From the NCBI GenBank assembly GCA_044371675.1, contig JBILTF010000019.1:1-30953 (forward strand): a stretch of 30,953 nt of DNA, in the 5' to 3' direction. Under the pieces are notes generated by a model that saw only the letters and a list, made by a program, of their open reading frames with translations, ran no database searches and was not told where the DNA came from. This document shows, in pieces, positions 14,331 through 23,721 of this stretch (position 1 is the first letter of the stretch; every line of letters begins with the position of its first letter). The translations under genes and the position numbers were made by a program. This DNA comes from CAIZGX01 sp044371675. GTDB taxonomy: Bacteria; Bacteroidota; Bacteroidia; Flavobacteriales_D; Sanyastnellaceae.

Positions 14331-15549
14331 TCCGTTGGATAAATTTGAACAAGGAATTCAAGAAGCCTACAAGAATTATGAGTTGCCTTACAGTTCTTCA
14401 GAGTTTACGCAAATAAGCAGACGTCTGCTTCGCAAACGTCTATTAAGCGGTTTAGCTCTTTGGGGGGGTGTTGCTGCTATCACTGCCATTGTTGGAGTAT
14501 CTGGATACCTTATTGTTACGAGTGATAACAATGTCACTACTTCTGCTACTCCGAATTCACCTGATGTTTCAAACACCGTTTCAATTCCAAATTCAAACGA
14601 AGATAATAGTCATGATGATAATGAAGGATTAACTGAAATTATTTCGGGATTCAAGAAAGATGTAATGAATGCCTCTGGGAATTCGGAGGATAGCCGCTCA
14701 ACACCTTCTAATGCCTCTGTTGCTCAAGATTCTTCAGAGGAAGCTGTACTTCCTGCGTCTGCAGATAGTAACGACAAAAACAGATCTTTGGCCATTGAAC
14801 CTAGCCTGCGCATAGCTTGCGCAGGAACAGATGTTCACTTCACTGCCAAAAACAGTCCTAAGAACGGAAGTTATTTGTGGAACTTCGGAGATGGCAGCTT
14901 CTCGAATCAAGAGAATCCTTTCCATATCTATAAAAAATCTGGAACGTTCGACGTCTCTTTATCTGTAACCAATCCGAATGACGGACAGATTTCTACGATT
15001 GCGATGCGCGATTTGATTACCATCAATCCCAAGCCTGAAGCTGATTTCGAGTGGTCTTACACGAATAATCCGGTAGGAGAACCGACCGCGAAATTTGTCA
15101 ACACGAGTGTGAATGCCAACAGTTTCGTCTGGAAATTCTCAGGAAACCGAACATCCAATGAAGTTTCTCCAAGTGTTATTTATAATTCAAAAGGAAAGCA
15201 ATCTGTGATTCTTGAAGTTCAAAACACCTTTGGTTGTAAGGACGAGCAAGTTAAAATTATTCAGGTGAATGCCGACTTCAATCTCGGGGCTGAATTGAGA
15301 ATGAGCGAGCAAAATATTGCTTTCATGCCAGAGGCTTTGAAAAAAGGTGCAAACAGATTCAAACTTTCAATTTACGACGGCGAAAACATTATCTTCGAAA
15401 CAACAACTAAAACGAAAGTTTGGAAAGGTGAAGGGAAGGCCGGAAAAAAAGCCTCTGCAGGTCATCAATACCCTTGGATCGTCTTAATATATGGTGAAGA
15501 AGGAAACGACGCGCGCTACTACAGTGGAACACTTACAATTGTACCTTAA
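14320..15549 (+). CDS. single-pass membrane protein with PKD domains, probable anti-sigma or signalling partner
   Basis: A 409-residue protein. A short cytoplasmic N-terminus (1-40, ending in RRLLRKR) is followed by one membrane segment (about 43-67) and a Ser/Asn/Asp-rich linker (68-155). PKD domain 1 holds YLWNFGDGSFSNQENPFHIY (about 165-236) and PKD domain 2 lies at about 239-316. The last 85 residues (IAFMPEALKKGANRFKLSIYD, IFETTT, VWKG, YPWIVLIYG) resemble a degenerate type B (CHU_C-like) T9SS tail. There is no zinc-finger anti-sigma motif. The 11-bp overlap with the ECF sigma gene and the membrane topology suggest that it holds or releases that sigma in response to an outside signal; this is inference. 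A strong terminator follows. Confidence 0.75.
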   Translation: MNRNPLDKFEQGIQEAYKNYELPYSSSEFTQISRRLLRKRLLSGLALWGGVAAITAIVGVSGYLIVTSDNNVTTSATPNSPDVSNTVSIPNSNEDNSHDDNEGLTEIISGFKKDVMNASGNSEDSRSTPSNASVAQDSSEEAVLPASADSNDKNRSLAIEPSLRIACAGTDVHFTAKNSPKNGSYLWNFGDGSFSNQENPFHIYKKSGTFDVSLSVTNPNDGQISTIAMRDLITINPKPEADFEWSYTNNPVGEPTAKFVNTSVNANSFVWKFSGNRTSNEVSPSVIYNSKGKQSVILEVQNTFGCKDEQVKIIQVNADFNLGAELRMSEQNIAFMPEALKKGANRFKLSIYDGENIIFETTTKTKVWKGEGKAGKKASAGHQYPWIVLIYGEEGNDARYYSGTLTIVP

Positions 15550-15574
15550 CCAAAACCTCATATACCTAAAACTC

Positions 15575-15600
15575 AAGGGCCTTTTCGAAGGCCCTTTTGT
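15575..15600 (+). terminator. Rho-independent terminator of the sigma/PKD operon
   Basis: AAGGGCCTT and AAGGCCCTT form a perfect 9-bp stem closed by a TTCG tetraloop (15584-15587), followed by TTGTTTG. It lies 26 nt after the stop codon. Confidence 0.9.
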
Positions 15601-15612
15601 TTGTATTTATTC

Positions 15613-15644
15613 TTGACGACCGCGTGCTTTTTTTCTTAAATTCG
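15613..15644 (+). promoter_or_regulatory. promoter of the 1161-residue T9SS type B gene
   Basis: TTG at 15613-15615, a 21-nt spacer, then TAAATTCG at 15637-15644. This implies a 5' leader of roughly 70 nt. A second, weaker box (TGTCTTTG, 15694-15701) lies closer to the ATG. Confidence 0.5.
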
Positions 15645-15720
15645 CGTCACCTCATGTTAAGACAACTGCATGCAACCATTTGTTGGGTAAAGATGTCTTT
15701 GAACTAAATCAATTTCAAGA

Positions 15721-18700
15721 ATGAATAAATTCTTAATCATACTAGTTTTCGGCTTAAGCTCTTTTTTTGCTTATTCTCAAATTACTCCTATATATAACGG
15801 CACTCTTAATGCATGTGGGGGAATACTATCCGATGATGGATTAGGTGGACCATACACCAATACTAATTACACCCTGACCATTTGTCCTGATGCACCGGAC
15901 GATGTAGTTCAAATAAATTTTTCTGCATTCGCATTGCAAACTTCTCCGAATGGAAACAACAGTGATTATCTTTCTATTTTTGACGGCCCAGATACTTCGT
16001 CACCTTCGTTAGGAGATTATACAGGTAACGCTTTGCAGGGTCTTCAAGTAACGGGAACTGTAAACAATCCTTCTGGATGTTTGACTCTTGTTTTCTCGGA
16101 TAATGGCAGTGCGAATACCACATCGCCCGGATTTGAAGCTGCAATCTCTTGCACCACCCCATGCGCTCCTCCTACCCAAAATTCTGTCATTGCGAATCCA
16201 CTGCCTATCGGTCCAGAACAAACCATTGCCATCTGTGTTGGTTCATCAGTTGAATTTAATGGAATTGGATCCTTTGCTGCACCCGGATATGTACTTGCTC
16301 AATATATTTGGAATTTCGATGATGGTACGATTAACAACCTTTCTGTTCAATCAACGTCTCATACCTTCAATGAACCTGGCGAATATATTGTGACGCTAGC
16401 GGTAGAAGATGACAATGGCTGTACAAGTTTAAATACCACACCGTTACAAGTATTGGTTTCAACAGCCCCCACATTTCCTGAATTAAACAACATAACTCAA
16501 AGTACCTGTTTTGGTGAATTGGTAACCTTAACTGGTTCTGCCCAAAGCACGCAATGGACCGCCCTTCCTCCTCAAGTTGTTTCAGGTTCTACTTATTTGG
16601 CCGATGGCGCTGGATTCTCCTATTCATCAACTTTGAATTTCGATTTCTTCGACGCAGGTGCTACATTAACCGATTGTTCTGATTTGTACAATATTATGGT
16701 AAACATGGAGCACAGTTGGATGCCTGATCTTGGCATTACAATCGCTTGTCCAGATGGAACGACGGTTACCCTTGTTGACTTTCAAACAAATGGCGGCGGC
16801 GCAACATTCTTAGGTCAAGCCTTTGATGACGAAACTTCAACCGATCCTGGTATAGGTTGGGATTATCTTTGGTCACCAACATCCACCAATGGTACTTGGG
16901 GAGAGGCTGTAAATAACGGACTAACTACACCTGTAACTTCTCCTTCTACAGGAGATGCCTTAACTCCGGGTACTTATGAAGCAGCTGGTAATCTTTGCGA
17001 TCTTGTTGGCTGCCCATTAAACGGAGCATGGACATTTACAGTAACGGATAATATAGGATTTGATAACGGTTATATTTTTGAGTGGGGACTTAACCTCAAT
17101 CCAGCCTTGTTTCCAGGTGTGACAACATTTACTCCTTCAATTGGAGAAAATGCGGATTCATCATATTGGACCGGGCCAAATATTGTGGATTTTGATGCAG
17201 ATGAAGACATTGTAACCATTTCGCCTCCTGCACCTGGAACGTACGACTACACCTACCACGTTGTAAATAACTTCGGTTGTTCTTTCGACTCTACCATTCA
17301 AATTACATTTACTGAACCGTTAACAATCACTGCTGGTCCTGATCAAATTTATTCTTGCGGAGACTTAACCCTTCAAGGTGGATTTCAAGGCACACCAACG
17401 CCGAGTTGCGCGCAAGATGGGGGCGTCTTTGATTATTGCTACACCAATGGCGAGAATTTCACTTGGACCTTTTGCCCTGACGTGCAAAACGATGATGTCT
17501 CCTTTATGACCTTTGATTTTATATCGGGACAAATGGAAAACTTATTTGAAACATTCAATGTCTACGATGGCCCCGATGCTACCTCCCCGCAAATTGGAAA
17601 TTGGAACACCGGAGATGCAACAGGACAATCTTGGACTGCCACAAATCCAACAGGTTGTATTACAGTTACATTCACTGCCGATATATCAATTGCTTGTTCA
17701 AGTGGTTCATACCAGCCTTGGACCTACGACGTGAATTGTACTAACGGAGGTCCGCAGTATACGTGGGAGTGGACACCTGCTGCAAATTTGAACAATCCAA
17801 ATATTCCACAACCGACCGTGAATTCCCTGACTCAACAAACAACTTTTACGCTGGCTGGATATCCGGTAGGTCACCCTGATTGCGCAAGCACGGACCAAGC
17901 TATCGTGAGCATTGACCCTGTTGGAGATCCTGGAATAGACAACTCAATTAACATTTGTTCTACCGACCTAGCCTTCCAAATGTTACCGCTTCTTGGAGGC
18001 ACACCTGTAAGCACCGGTGTATGGACGAACCCGAGCAATGCAACGGTGCCGTTGGGCATTTTCGATCCGTTGACCATGCCTTCTGGAAACTACACCTATA
18101 CCGTTACACTTGGAACATGTTCTTTGTTCTCTACTTTGGATATTGCGTTTGCTGGGCCAACAATCATGACTATTGCGAACGATACTGCGATTTGTTACAT
18201 GGGTGATTTGAATTTAAATCAGTTGACGCAAGCATCTGGACAAGCACCTTTCACCTATGAGTGGACATACAACGGTAGCGTTGTGGCGAACACATCTGAT
18301 GCTTTAATTAACCCAACTGTTAGCGGCCAAGCTTGTTTAACTGTGTTAGACGATTGCGGATACTCAATAACTCAATGCTTCAACGTAGCTGTTGCTTCTG
18401 ATGTAGCAGTTAGCTTCACTTCTCCTGACCCTTCTAAATGTTGGCCAGAGACATTAACTTTAATCAACACAACTGACCCAAGTGCTTACCAAAATATGTC
18501 ATGGAGTATTAGTAATGGTCAGAATGTAATAAATCAGAACCAGTTAGATTTAAATTTCGTAGCTCCTGGAACATACGATGTTACGCTTTCTGTAGTAACG
18601 AACATTGGTTGCACCTACAGCACAACTGCATCGAACTTTTTAACTTCATTCGACCCGCCTGTGGCCGGATACATTGCTGATCCGCAGCCAACAGATGCGA

Positions 18701-19206
18701 ACAACACTGTCATTAATTTCACCAATCAGTCTTTAGGAAATATCGTTACTTACGACTGGATTTTCAACTTCGGCGAGCCACTCGGAACTTCATCTGCTGA
18801 GAATCCAACCTTCACTTTCCCGCAAGGAACAGGGGGTGAATATCCGGTTCGCTTATCTGTTACAGATGCGAACGGATGCGCTGATTTCGTTGAAGGCGAA
18901 ATAATCATTCGTAACATTTTTCAATATTACATTCCGAATACCTTCACTCCGAATAACGACGGATTGAACGACGTGGTGATGATGGTGGGAAGCGACATTG
19001 ATGAAACCAAATTCAAGCTTGATGTTTTCAACCGTTGGGGAGATATCGTTTTCAGCGCTTCAAATCCAACTACTGCTTGGACAGGTAATACCTACAACGG
19101 ATCATATTATTGTCCAGAAGGTGTTTACAATTGGGCTGCTGTTGTTGTTTCGAAATCAACCGGTGAGCGTTATGAAATTCAAGGCCATTTGAATTTGATT
19201 CGATAA
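15721..19206 (+). CDS. large secreted T9SS type B (gliding-motility-type) surface protein
   Basis: This 1161-residue protein starts with a signal peptide (MNKFLIILVFGLSSFFAYSQ). Two CUB-like modules are visible, about 25-145 (SDYLSIFDGPDTSSPSLGDY) and about 565-680 (FNVYDGPDATSPQIGNW). A PKD domain (YIWNFDDGTINNLSVQSTSH) lies near 195-240. A region at about 320-460 (MPDLGITIACPDGTTVTLVD, then NGAWTFTVTDNIGFDNG) resembles a proprotein-convertase P-domain. Further PKD-like repeats precede the last 90 residues: YIPNTFTPNNDGLNDV, FNRWGDIVF, PEGVYNW. This is the type B T9SS sorting domain of gliding-motility-associated proteins. It is probably exported and held at the cell surface, with adhesion or polymer binding inferred. 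It follows the ECF sigma operon in the same direction but has its own promoter and terminator. Confidence 0.88.
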   Translation: MNKFLIILVFGLSSFFAYSQITPIYNGTLNACGGILSDDGLGGPYTNTNYTLTICPDAPDDVVQINFSAFALQTSPNGNNSDYLSIFDGPDTSSPSLGDYTGNALQGLQVTGTVNNPSGCLTLVFSDNGSANTTSPGFEAAISCTTPCAPPTQNSVIANPLPIGPEQTIAICVGSSVEFNGIGSFAAPGYVLAQYIWNFDDGTINNLSVQSTSHTFNEPGEYIVTLAVEDDNGCTSLNTTPLQVLVSTAPTFPELNNITQSTCFGELVTLTGSAQSTQWTALPPQVVSGSTYLADGAGFSYSSTLNFDFFDAGATLTDCSDLYNIMVNMEHSWMPDLGITIACPDGTTVTLVDFQTNGGGATFLGQAFDDETSTDPGIGWDYLWSPTSTNGTWGEAVNNGLTTPVTSPSTGDALTPGTYEAAGNLCDLVGCPLNGAWTFTVTDNIGFDNGYIFEWGLNLNPALFPGVTTFTPSIGENADSSYWTGPNIVDFDADEDIVTISPPAPGTYDYTYHVVNNFGCSFDSTIQITFTEPLTITAGPDQIYSCGDLTLQGGFQGTPTPSCAQDGGVFDYCYTNGENFTWTFCPDVQNDDVSFMTFDFISGQMENLFETFNVYDGPDATSPQIGNWNTGDATGQSWTATNPTGCITVTFTADISIACSSGSYQPWTYDVNCTNGGPQYTWEWTPAANLNNPNIPQPTVNSLTQQTTFTLAGYPVGHPDCASTDQAIVSIDPVGDPGIDNSINICSTDLAFQMLPLLGGTPVSTGVWTNPSNATVPLGIFDPLTMPSGNYTYTVTLGTCSLFSTLDIAFAGPTIMTIANDTAICYMGDLNLNQLTQASGQAPFTYEWTYNGSVVANTSDALINPTVSGQACLTVLDDCGYSITQCFNVAVASDVAVSFTSPDPSKCWPETLTLINTTDPSAYQNMSWSISNGQNVINQNQLDLNFVAPGTYDVTLSVVTNIGCTYSTTASNFLTSFDPPVAGYIADPQPTDANNTVINFTNQSLGNIVTYDWIFNFGEPLGTSSAENPTFTFPQGTGGEYPVRLSVTDANGCADFVEGEIIIRNIFQYYIPNTFTPNNDGLNDVVMMVGSDIDETKFKLDVFNRWGDIVFSASNPTTAWTGNTYNGSYYCPEGVYNWAAVVVSKSTGERYEIQGHLNLIR

Positions 19207-19226
19207 AAATAATCTTTTTATTGGAG

Positions 19227-19263
19227 CGCCCTCTAGGATTATCTTAGAGGGCGTTTTAATTTC
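19227..19263 (+). terminator. Rho-independent terminator of the T9SS type B gene
   Basis: CGCCCTCTA (19227-19235) and TAGAGGGCG (19245-19253) form a perfect 9-bp stem with a 9-nt loop, followed by TTTTAATTTC. It ends only a few nt before the next start codon, so the GH3-type gene begins almost at once after it. Confidence 0.88.
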
Positions 19264-19266
19264 TAT

Positions 19267-20772
19267 ATGGCAGGCAATACAGTATTCGGTTGGGTAATAA
19301 AAAAAAGGCTTCATCAGATGGAGCTCTTCAAACAGTACCCTATTGAAGTGCAAGAAGAAATTCGCCAGAAGTTAATCGATGAAGCTGCGCTTACCACTTT
19401 CGGAAAGGAGCATAACTTCGAAAACATTCACACGCTGCAAGACTTCCGCAAAAACATTCCTATACGTTCTTACGAAGATCATTTTCCATATATAGAAAAA
19501 ATGATTCAGGGGGAAGGAAACGTGCTGTGGCCGGGGAAGACTAAATGGTTCGCAAAGAGCTCGGGCACCACGAATAGCCGAAGCAAATTCATTCCCATCT
19601 CGAATGAAAATTTGGAGGAAGGACACTACAAAGGCGGAAAAGATTTGCTTGCAATCTTCTATCAACTTCGTGAAAATGCCGATCTCTTTTCTGGAAAGAC
19701 ATTGATCGTTGGCGGAAGTACGAAGATGAGTGAAGAAGAGGAAAATACCATAGGCGATTTAAGTGGAATTATTATTTCGAATTTACCGTTCTGGGTGGAA
19801 ATGAAACGTGTTCCGCAACGCGAGATCTCACTCATGGACAATTGGGAAGAAAAGCTTGATGCGATGGCGTTGAACACCATGAATGAAGATGTACGTGTTC
19901 TTTCTGGCGTACCCAGTTGGACCTTACTTCTGTTGCGTCGCATTCTCGAATTGAAAAAGGCCAATCACATTCACGAGGTTTGGCCGAATCTTCAGATGTA
20001 TATGCACGGAGGAATTAGCTTCGAGCCGTATCGCGAGCAGTTCAATGCGATACTTCCAAATGGAACAACAGACTATTTTGAAACCTACAATGCAAGTGAA
20101 GGATTTTTTGGCATTCAAGATCAATTGAATTCAAACGAAATGCTTTTGATGCTCGACTACGGCGTGTATTATGAATTCATTCCTTTGGATGAATTGGAAA
20201 AAGAACACCCCAAAGCATTGAGTCTGGAGGAAGTTGAATTGAATAAAATCTATGCACTCGTTATTACCACCAACACGGGGCTTTGGAGATACCTCATTGG
20301 CGACACCATTCGATTTACGCACCTCTACCCTTTCCGATTTCGAATAGTTGGAAGAACGAAACAATTCATTAATCTTACTGGGGAAGAACTCATGGTAGAA
20401 AATGCGGAAGCCGCATTGCGCAAGACCTGCACACACATGAACATTCACGTGGTTGAGTTTACCGTAGCCCCTTCCTTCCCGAAGGAAAATGAAACGGCTG
20501 CACATGAGTGGTTCATTGAATTTGAAAACAATCATTTCGACTTTGATCGTTTTTGCTTTTTGTTGGATGAAAATTTACGCGATGAAAATTCGGATTACGA
20601 CGCAAAGCGAAACACAAATTTGAATTTAGGATTTCCGATTGTGCATCGTGGAAAGAAAGACGTATTTTACACCTGGTTAAAGCAACGCAACAAATTAGGC
20701 GGGCAGCATAAAATTCCACGATTAGCAACAGATAGAACATGGTTAGAAGAACTTCTTTCGTTAAACCATTAG
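19267..20772 (+). CDS. GH3-family acyl-adenylase
   Basis: A 501-residue member of the GH3 (auxin-responsive promoter) family, part of the adenylate-forming superfamily. Motif 1, which binds ATP, is AKSSGTTNSRSKFIPIS (96-112). Motif 2 is TYNASEGFFGIQ (273-284) and motif 3 is TNTGLWRYLIGDTIRF (335-350). Plant GH3 enzymes join amino acids to plant hormones. Bacterial members are common in Bacteroidetes, but their substrates are not known, so amide or thioester formation on an unidentified acid is all that can be inferred. The ATG follows the upstream terminator by about 3 nt and I found no good promoter box, so the true start could be ATG at residue 18 (19318). The next gene overlaps its end by 34 bp. 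Confidence 0.9.
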   Translation: MAGNTVFGWVIKKRLHQMELFKQYPIEVQEEIRQKLIDEAALTTFGKEHNFENIHTLQDFRKNIPIRSYEDHFPYIEKMIQGEGNVLWPGKTKWFAKSSGTTNSRSKFIPISNENLEEGHYKGGKDLLAIFYQLRENADLFSGKTLIVGGSTKMSEEEENTIGDLSGIIISNLPFWVEMKRVPQREISLMDNWEEKLDAMALNTMNEDVRVLSGVPSWTLLLLRRILELKKANHIHEVWPNLQMYMHGGISFEPYREQFNAILPNGTTDYFETYNASEGFFGIQDQLNSNEMLLMLDYGVYYEFIPLDELEKEHPKALSLEEVELNKIYALVITTNTGLWRYLIGDTIRFTHLYPFRFRIVGRTKQFINLTGEELMVENAEAALRKTCTHMNIHVVEFTVAPSFPKENETAAHEWFIEFENNHFDFDRFCFLLDENLRDENSDYDAKRNTNLNLGFPIVHRGKKDVFYTWLKQRNKLGGQHKIPRLATDRTWLEELLSLNH

Positions 20773-21554
20773 GCATACTCCTGGGAGTATTGTTGTCGCT
20801 TGTATTCCAACTACAAGCGCAACACCGCGTGCAATGCGATGCGCTGGGCAACACCTACGACGTATGCAACGATCACATAACGAAACACAGTTCCAACTTC
20901 AACATAGATTTCAGGCTGAGTACTTTGCAATACGGAACTTCTGCGCTGTTAGACTTGACGAATCCAATGGTTCCGTTTCTCTTTTTTGAAGATCAGGGAT
21001 CGTTGGTTTTCTTCGACAATGCACTGACTGTTTTGGAAGACCCCGTTTTTTTGAATGAACGTTTTCAAGGACAAATTACCTGCGTAGCCGGATCGAAGGG
21101 CGATGCTTTTTGGATGTGGGATGCTAATTCGAGCACATTATTTCGCACGAATAGACAATTCGAAGTGCTTAGTGAATCTGCGAATCTTTCCTATCTCTTG
21201 AAGACTACGCTTCAACCAAAACAGATTATTGAAAGTGGTCAGCGCGTGTATTTGGTCGATGCAGAGAAAGGAATTTTGTTGTTTTCAATTTTTGGAAATT
21301 TGGAATTCCAGACTCAAACTTTTTCAACCAAAGACCCCGTCTATCGTTGGAATGACGGCATCTATTTCCGAATGGAAAACACGTTGTATGAATGGAAAAA
21401 CAACGAAGCTGCTCCACGCGTATTGAGTTATTTCCAAATGAACGAATTGAACGACAAAAACACGTGGCTTATTTGCGAAGGCGAATTGTTCTACATTCTG
21501 CGAGAAACGGGCGAAATGCGAAAAATGTCAGTTCTTGAAAACTTAGAGAAATAA
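20739..21554 (+). CDS. secreted or membrane-anchored protein of unknown function
   Basis: This 271-residue protein has an N-terminal signal (MVRRTSFVKPLGILLGVLLS, then LVFQLQAQ, cleavage near 28). The mature part has evenly spaced short hydrophobic stretches with aromatic residues (TYDVCNDHITKH, LVFFDNALTVLE, VYLVDAEKGILLFSIFGNLE, IYFRMENTLYEW), which suggests a beta-propeller-like fold. I recognise no family or catalytic motif. The ATG lies inside the GH3-type gene (34-bp overlap), so the two are probably co-expressed. The chosen start gives a complete signal peptide, which supports it. Confidence 0.75.
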   Translation: MVRRTSFVKPLGILLGVLLSLVFQLQAQHRVQCDALGNTYDVCNDHITKHSSNFNIDFRLSTLQYGTSALLDLTNPMVPFLFFEDQGSLVFFDNALTVLEDPVFLNERFQGQITCVAGSKGDAFWMWDANSSTLFRTNRQFEVLSESANLSYLLKTTLQPKQIIESGQRVYLVDAEKGILLFSIFGNLEFQTQTFSTKDPVYRWNDGIYFRMENTLYEWKNNEAAPRVLSYFQMNELNDKNTWLICEGELFYILRETGEMRKMSVLENLEK

Positions 21555-21580
21555 GGCTTCGAAAATCCATAAATTTTCTC

Positions 21581-21588
21581 TACTTTCG
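21581..21588 (+). promoter_or_regulatory. -7 element of the deoxynucleoside kinase gene
   Basis: TACTTTCG (TAnnTTCG) lies 25 nt before the ATG. The identical octamer precedes fabD (25421-25428), which supports TTCG as an accepted variant of TTTG in this genome. Confidence 0.5.
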
Positions 21589-21613
21589 AACCTGATTATT
21601 ACCTAAACGAATT

Positions 21614-22228
21614 ATGCATATAGCTATTGCCGGAAACATCGGTTCAGGAAAGACTACGCTTACAACTTTGATTGCTAAGCACTACAAATACACCGCTCAT
21701 TTTGAAGAAGTAGATAACAATCCTTATCTAAGTGATTTCTACAAAGACATGCAACGTTGGTCTTTCAACTTGCAAGTGTTTTTCTTAAGAAGTCGTTTTA
21801 GACAACTGATTGACATTAAAAAGAAGTCGAAGAAAATTGTGCAGGACCGCACCATTTATGAAGATGCTTACATCTTCGCTCCGAACTTGCATGCGATGGG
21901 TTTAATGACCACGCGTGATTTCGAAAACTATTCAGATTTATTTGGTGTAATGGATGAATTCATTACTCCTCCAGACTTGCTTATCTATTTGCGTGCTTCA
22001 GTTCCATCGTTGGTAACAAACATTCAAAAACGCGGACGTGAATATGAGGAAGCCATTCGCTTAGATTATTTAACACGTTTGAATGAACGTTACGAGGCTT
22101 GGGCTACGACATACACAAAGGGCAAGTTGTTAATTATTGACATTGACAACAATCGCTTCCATGAGAATCCTGAAGACCTAGGTATAATCATTAGCGGCAT
22201 TGAAGCGCAATTGAACGGATTGTTCTGA
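21614..22228 (+). CDS. deoxynucleoside kinase
   Basis: A 204-residue dNK-family kinase (dCK/dGK/dAK type) that phosphorylates deoxynucleosides for salvage. P-loop: GNIGSGKTT (7-15). The glutamate-bearing FEEVDNNPYLSDFY (31-44), the QDRTIYEDAYIF stretch with the DR-x-x-x-E-D motif (about 76-87), and a lid-type segment (NIQKRGREYEEAI, about 137-149) are all present. Length fits the family. It is convergent with yaaA, whose stop is 1 nt away. Preferred nucleoside cannot be read from the sequence. Confidence 0.92.
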   Translation: MHIAIAGNIGSGKTTLTTLIAKHYKYTAHFEEVDNNPYLSDFYKDMQRWSFNLQVFFLRSRFRQLIDIKKKSKKIVQDRTIYEDAYIFAPNLHAMGLMTTRDFENYSDLFGVMDEFITPPDLLIYLRASVPSLVTNIQKRGREYEEAIRLDYLTRLNERYEAWATTYTKGKLLIIDIDNNRFHENPEDLGIIISGIEAQLNGLF

Positions 22229-22996
22229 TTAACGCACGAACACTAACGTATTCGCGTCGCTTAATTTTTCATTGATGGAATATCCATCCTCACTGAATTT
22301 CTGAAGATCAGCAATAGACTTAGCTTTCGATTCAATTACGAATCTAGCCATGCTTCCTCTAGCCTGTTTCGAAAAAGTTGGAATGGTTTTCAATTCTTTT
22401 CCTTTCGTTTGAAAGAACTTAAAATGAAGAATTTTCCGTTGGAAGTTTTTCGAATCAATGAGTTTGAAATACTCATCTGAAGCCAAGTTCAACAAATATC
22501 CATTTGGAGAAATTTCACTTTCAAGATTTTTTGTTACTGTATCGCTCCAATAGGAATAAAGCGTTTTTCCTGTTTTTGTTTTGTAAGGAGTTCCCATCAT
22601 TAAACGATATGGAAGAACGGTATCTGTTGGCTTCAACACGCCATAAAACCCGCTAAGTATTCGAAGTGAAGATTGCGCTTGCTTCCAATTCAACTTTGAA
22701 AATGATTTAGCATCGAGCGATTTGAAAGCTTCTCCGCTGAAGAGCATGGCAGCAGGAATACCTTTCGGTAAATCTTTTTTATTCCAGTTTTGAAAACGCT
22801 GTTGAGTATTTAACGCGAGCTCATCTGTGATCTTCATTTTCTGTTTCCATTCTGCAACAGTCACTTTTTTCAATTCAGAACACAGGGCTTCTGTTTCATC
22901 AATAAATTGAGGTGATGATGCCTCACCAGCAAACTCTTGAAACGATTCGTTCATGAGCTTCGACGGAGAAAGTATGGCTAGAAAAAAAGAAGACAT
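22229..22996 (-). CDS. yaaA: peroxide stress protein YaaA (UPF0246/DUF328)
   Basis: At 255 residues it carries the YaaA pattern: N-terminal ILSPSKLMN (8-16), the central FSGEAFKSLDAKSF, LRILSGFYGVLKPTDTVLPY, RLMMGTPYKTK, and the C-terminal ARGSMARFVIES and LQKFSEDGYSIN. In E. coli YaaA lowers free iron during hydrogen peroxide stress and binds DNA. The ATG overlaps the stop of the upstream LOG gene by one base (TAATG), so it is the last gene of the HK-RR-LOG-YaaA minus-strand run. Stop and dnk stop lie next to each other with no clear terminator. Confidence 0.93.
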   Translation of the reverse strand: MSSFFLAILSPSKLMNESFQEFAGEASSPQFIDETEALCSELKKVTVAEWKQKMKITDELALNTQQRFQNWNKKDLPKGIPAAMLFSGEAFKSLDAKSFSKLNWKQAQSSLRILSGFYGVLKPTDTVLPYRLMMGTPYKTKTGKTLYSYWSDTVTKNLESEISPNGYLLNLASDEYFKLIDSKNFQRKILHFKFFQTKGKELKTIPTFSKQARGSMARFVIESKAKSIADLQKFSEDGYSINEKLSDANTLVFVR

Positions 22997-23703
22997 TAGA
23001 AGTTTGGTTTTAACAAATATTGAGAATAGAATTTATCAATCTCTTCCACGGCCTCTTCTGCTGTATCTACCAAAGAAAAAAGCATCATGTCTTCTTCGTT
23101 AATGTTGTTCTCTGTTTCTAGAATTACTTTTTTTATCCAATCGACCAATCCTTCCCAGAATGATTTTCCAACTAGAATAATTGGGAAGCGACCAATCTTA
23201 TAAGTTTGAATAAGCGTTAACGCTTCGAAGAACTCATCGAGGGTTCCGAACCCACCTGGCATGACTATGAAGCCTTGGCTGTATTTCACGAACATAACTT
23301 TTCGCACGAAGAAATAATCAAAGTTGATGCTCTTGTCGTAATCTATATAAGGGTTCGGGTATTGCTCGAAGGGAAGTTTAATATTTAGCCCGACGCTTGC
23401 ACCTTGTCCGTCTTTAGCTCCAATGTTACCGGCTTCCATGATACCTGGGCCGCCGCCTGTGATTACACCGTAGCCCTTTTGGGTAAGCAAGAAGGCAATT
23501 TCTTTTGCTATTGAATAGTATTTGTTATCGGGCAATGTTCGGGCAGAACCGAAAATAGAAACACACGGTCCAATAGCCGCCATGCGCTCGTATCCTTCAA
23601 CAAATTCAGAGAGAATTTTGAAGATACTCCAGCTGTCGTTCGACTTTAACTCGTTCCAAGAGCGCGGAGTGAACTTCCTCCGTATGCGATCATCTTTTTC
23701 CAT
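22996..23703 (-). CDS. LOG-family (TIGR00730) Rossmann-fold protein
   Basis: This 235-residue protein has both LOG signatures, GGGPGIMEAGNIGA (83-96) and MPGGFGTLDEFFE (148-160), plus a CVSIFGSAR nucleotide-binding start (47-55). Characterised relatives release cytokinin-type bases from nucleoside 5'-monophosphates, or hydrolyse related nucleotides. Bacterial members are often annotated as lysine decarboxylase-like, which is misleading. It starts 18 nt after the response regulator stop and shares one base (TAATG) with yaaA, so it is in the same operon. The physiological substrate here is unknown. Confidence 0.92.
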   Translation of the reverse strand: MEKDDRIRRKFTPRSWNELKSNDSWSIFKILSEFVEGYERMAAIGPCVSIFGSARTLPDNKYYSIAKEIAFLLTQKGYGVITGGGPGIMEAGNIGAKDGQGASVGLNIKLPFEQYPNPYIDYDKSINFDYFFVRKVMFVKYSQGFIVMPGGFGTLDEFFEALTLIQTYKIGRFPIILVGKSFWEGLVDWIKKVILETENNINEEDMMLFSLVDTAEEAVEEIDKFYSQYLLKPNF

Positions 23704-23721
23704 ATAAACTATTATTAAGAC

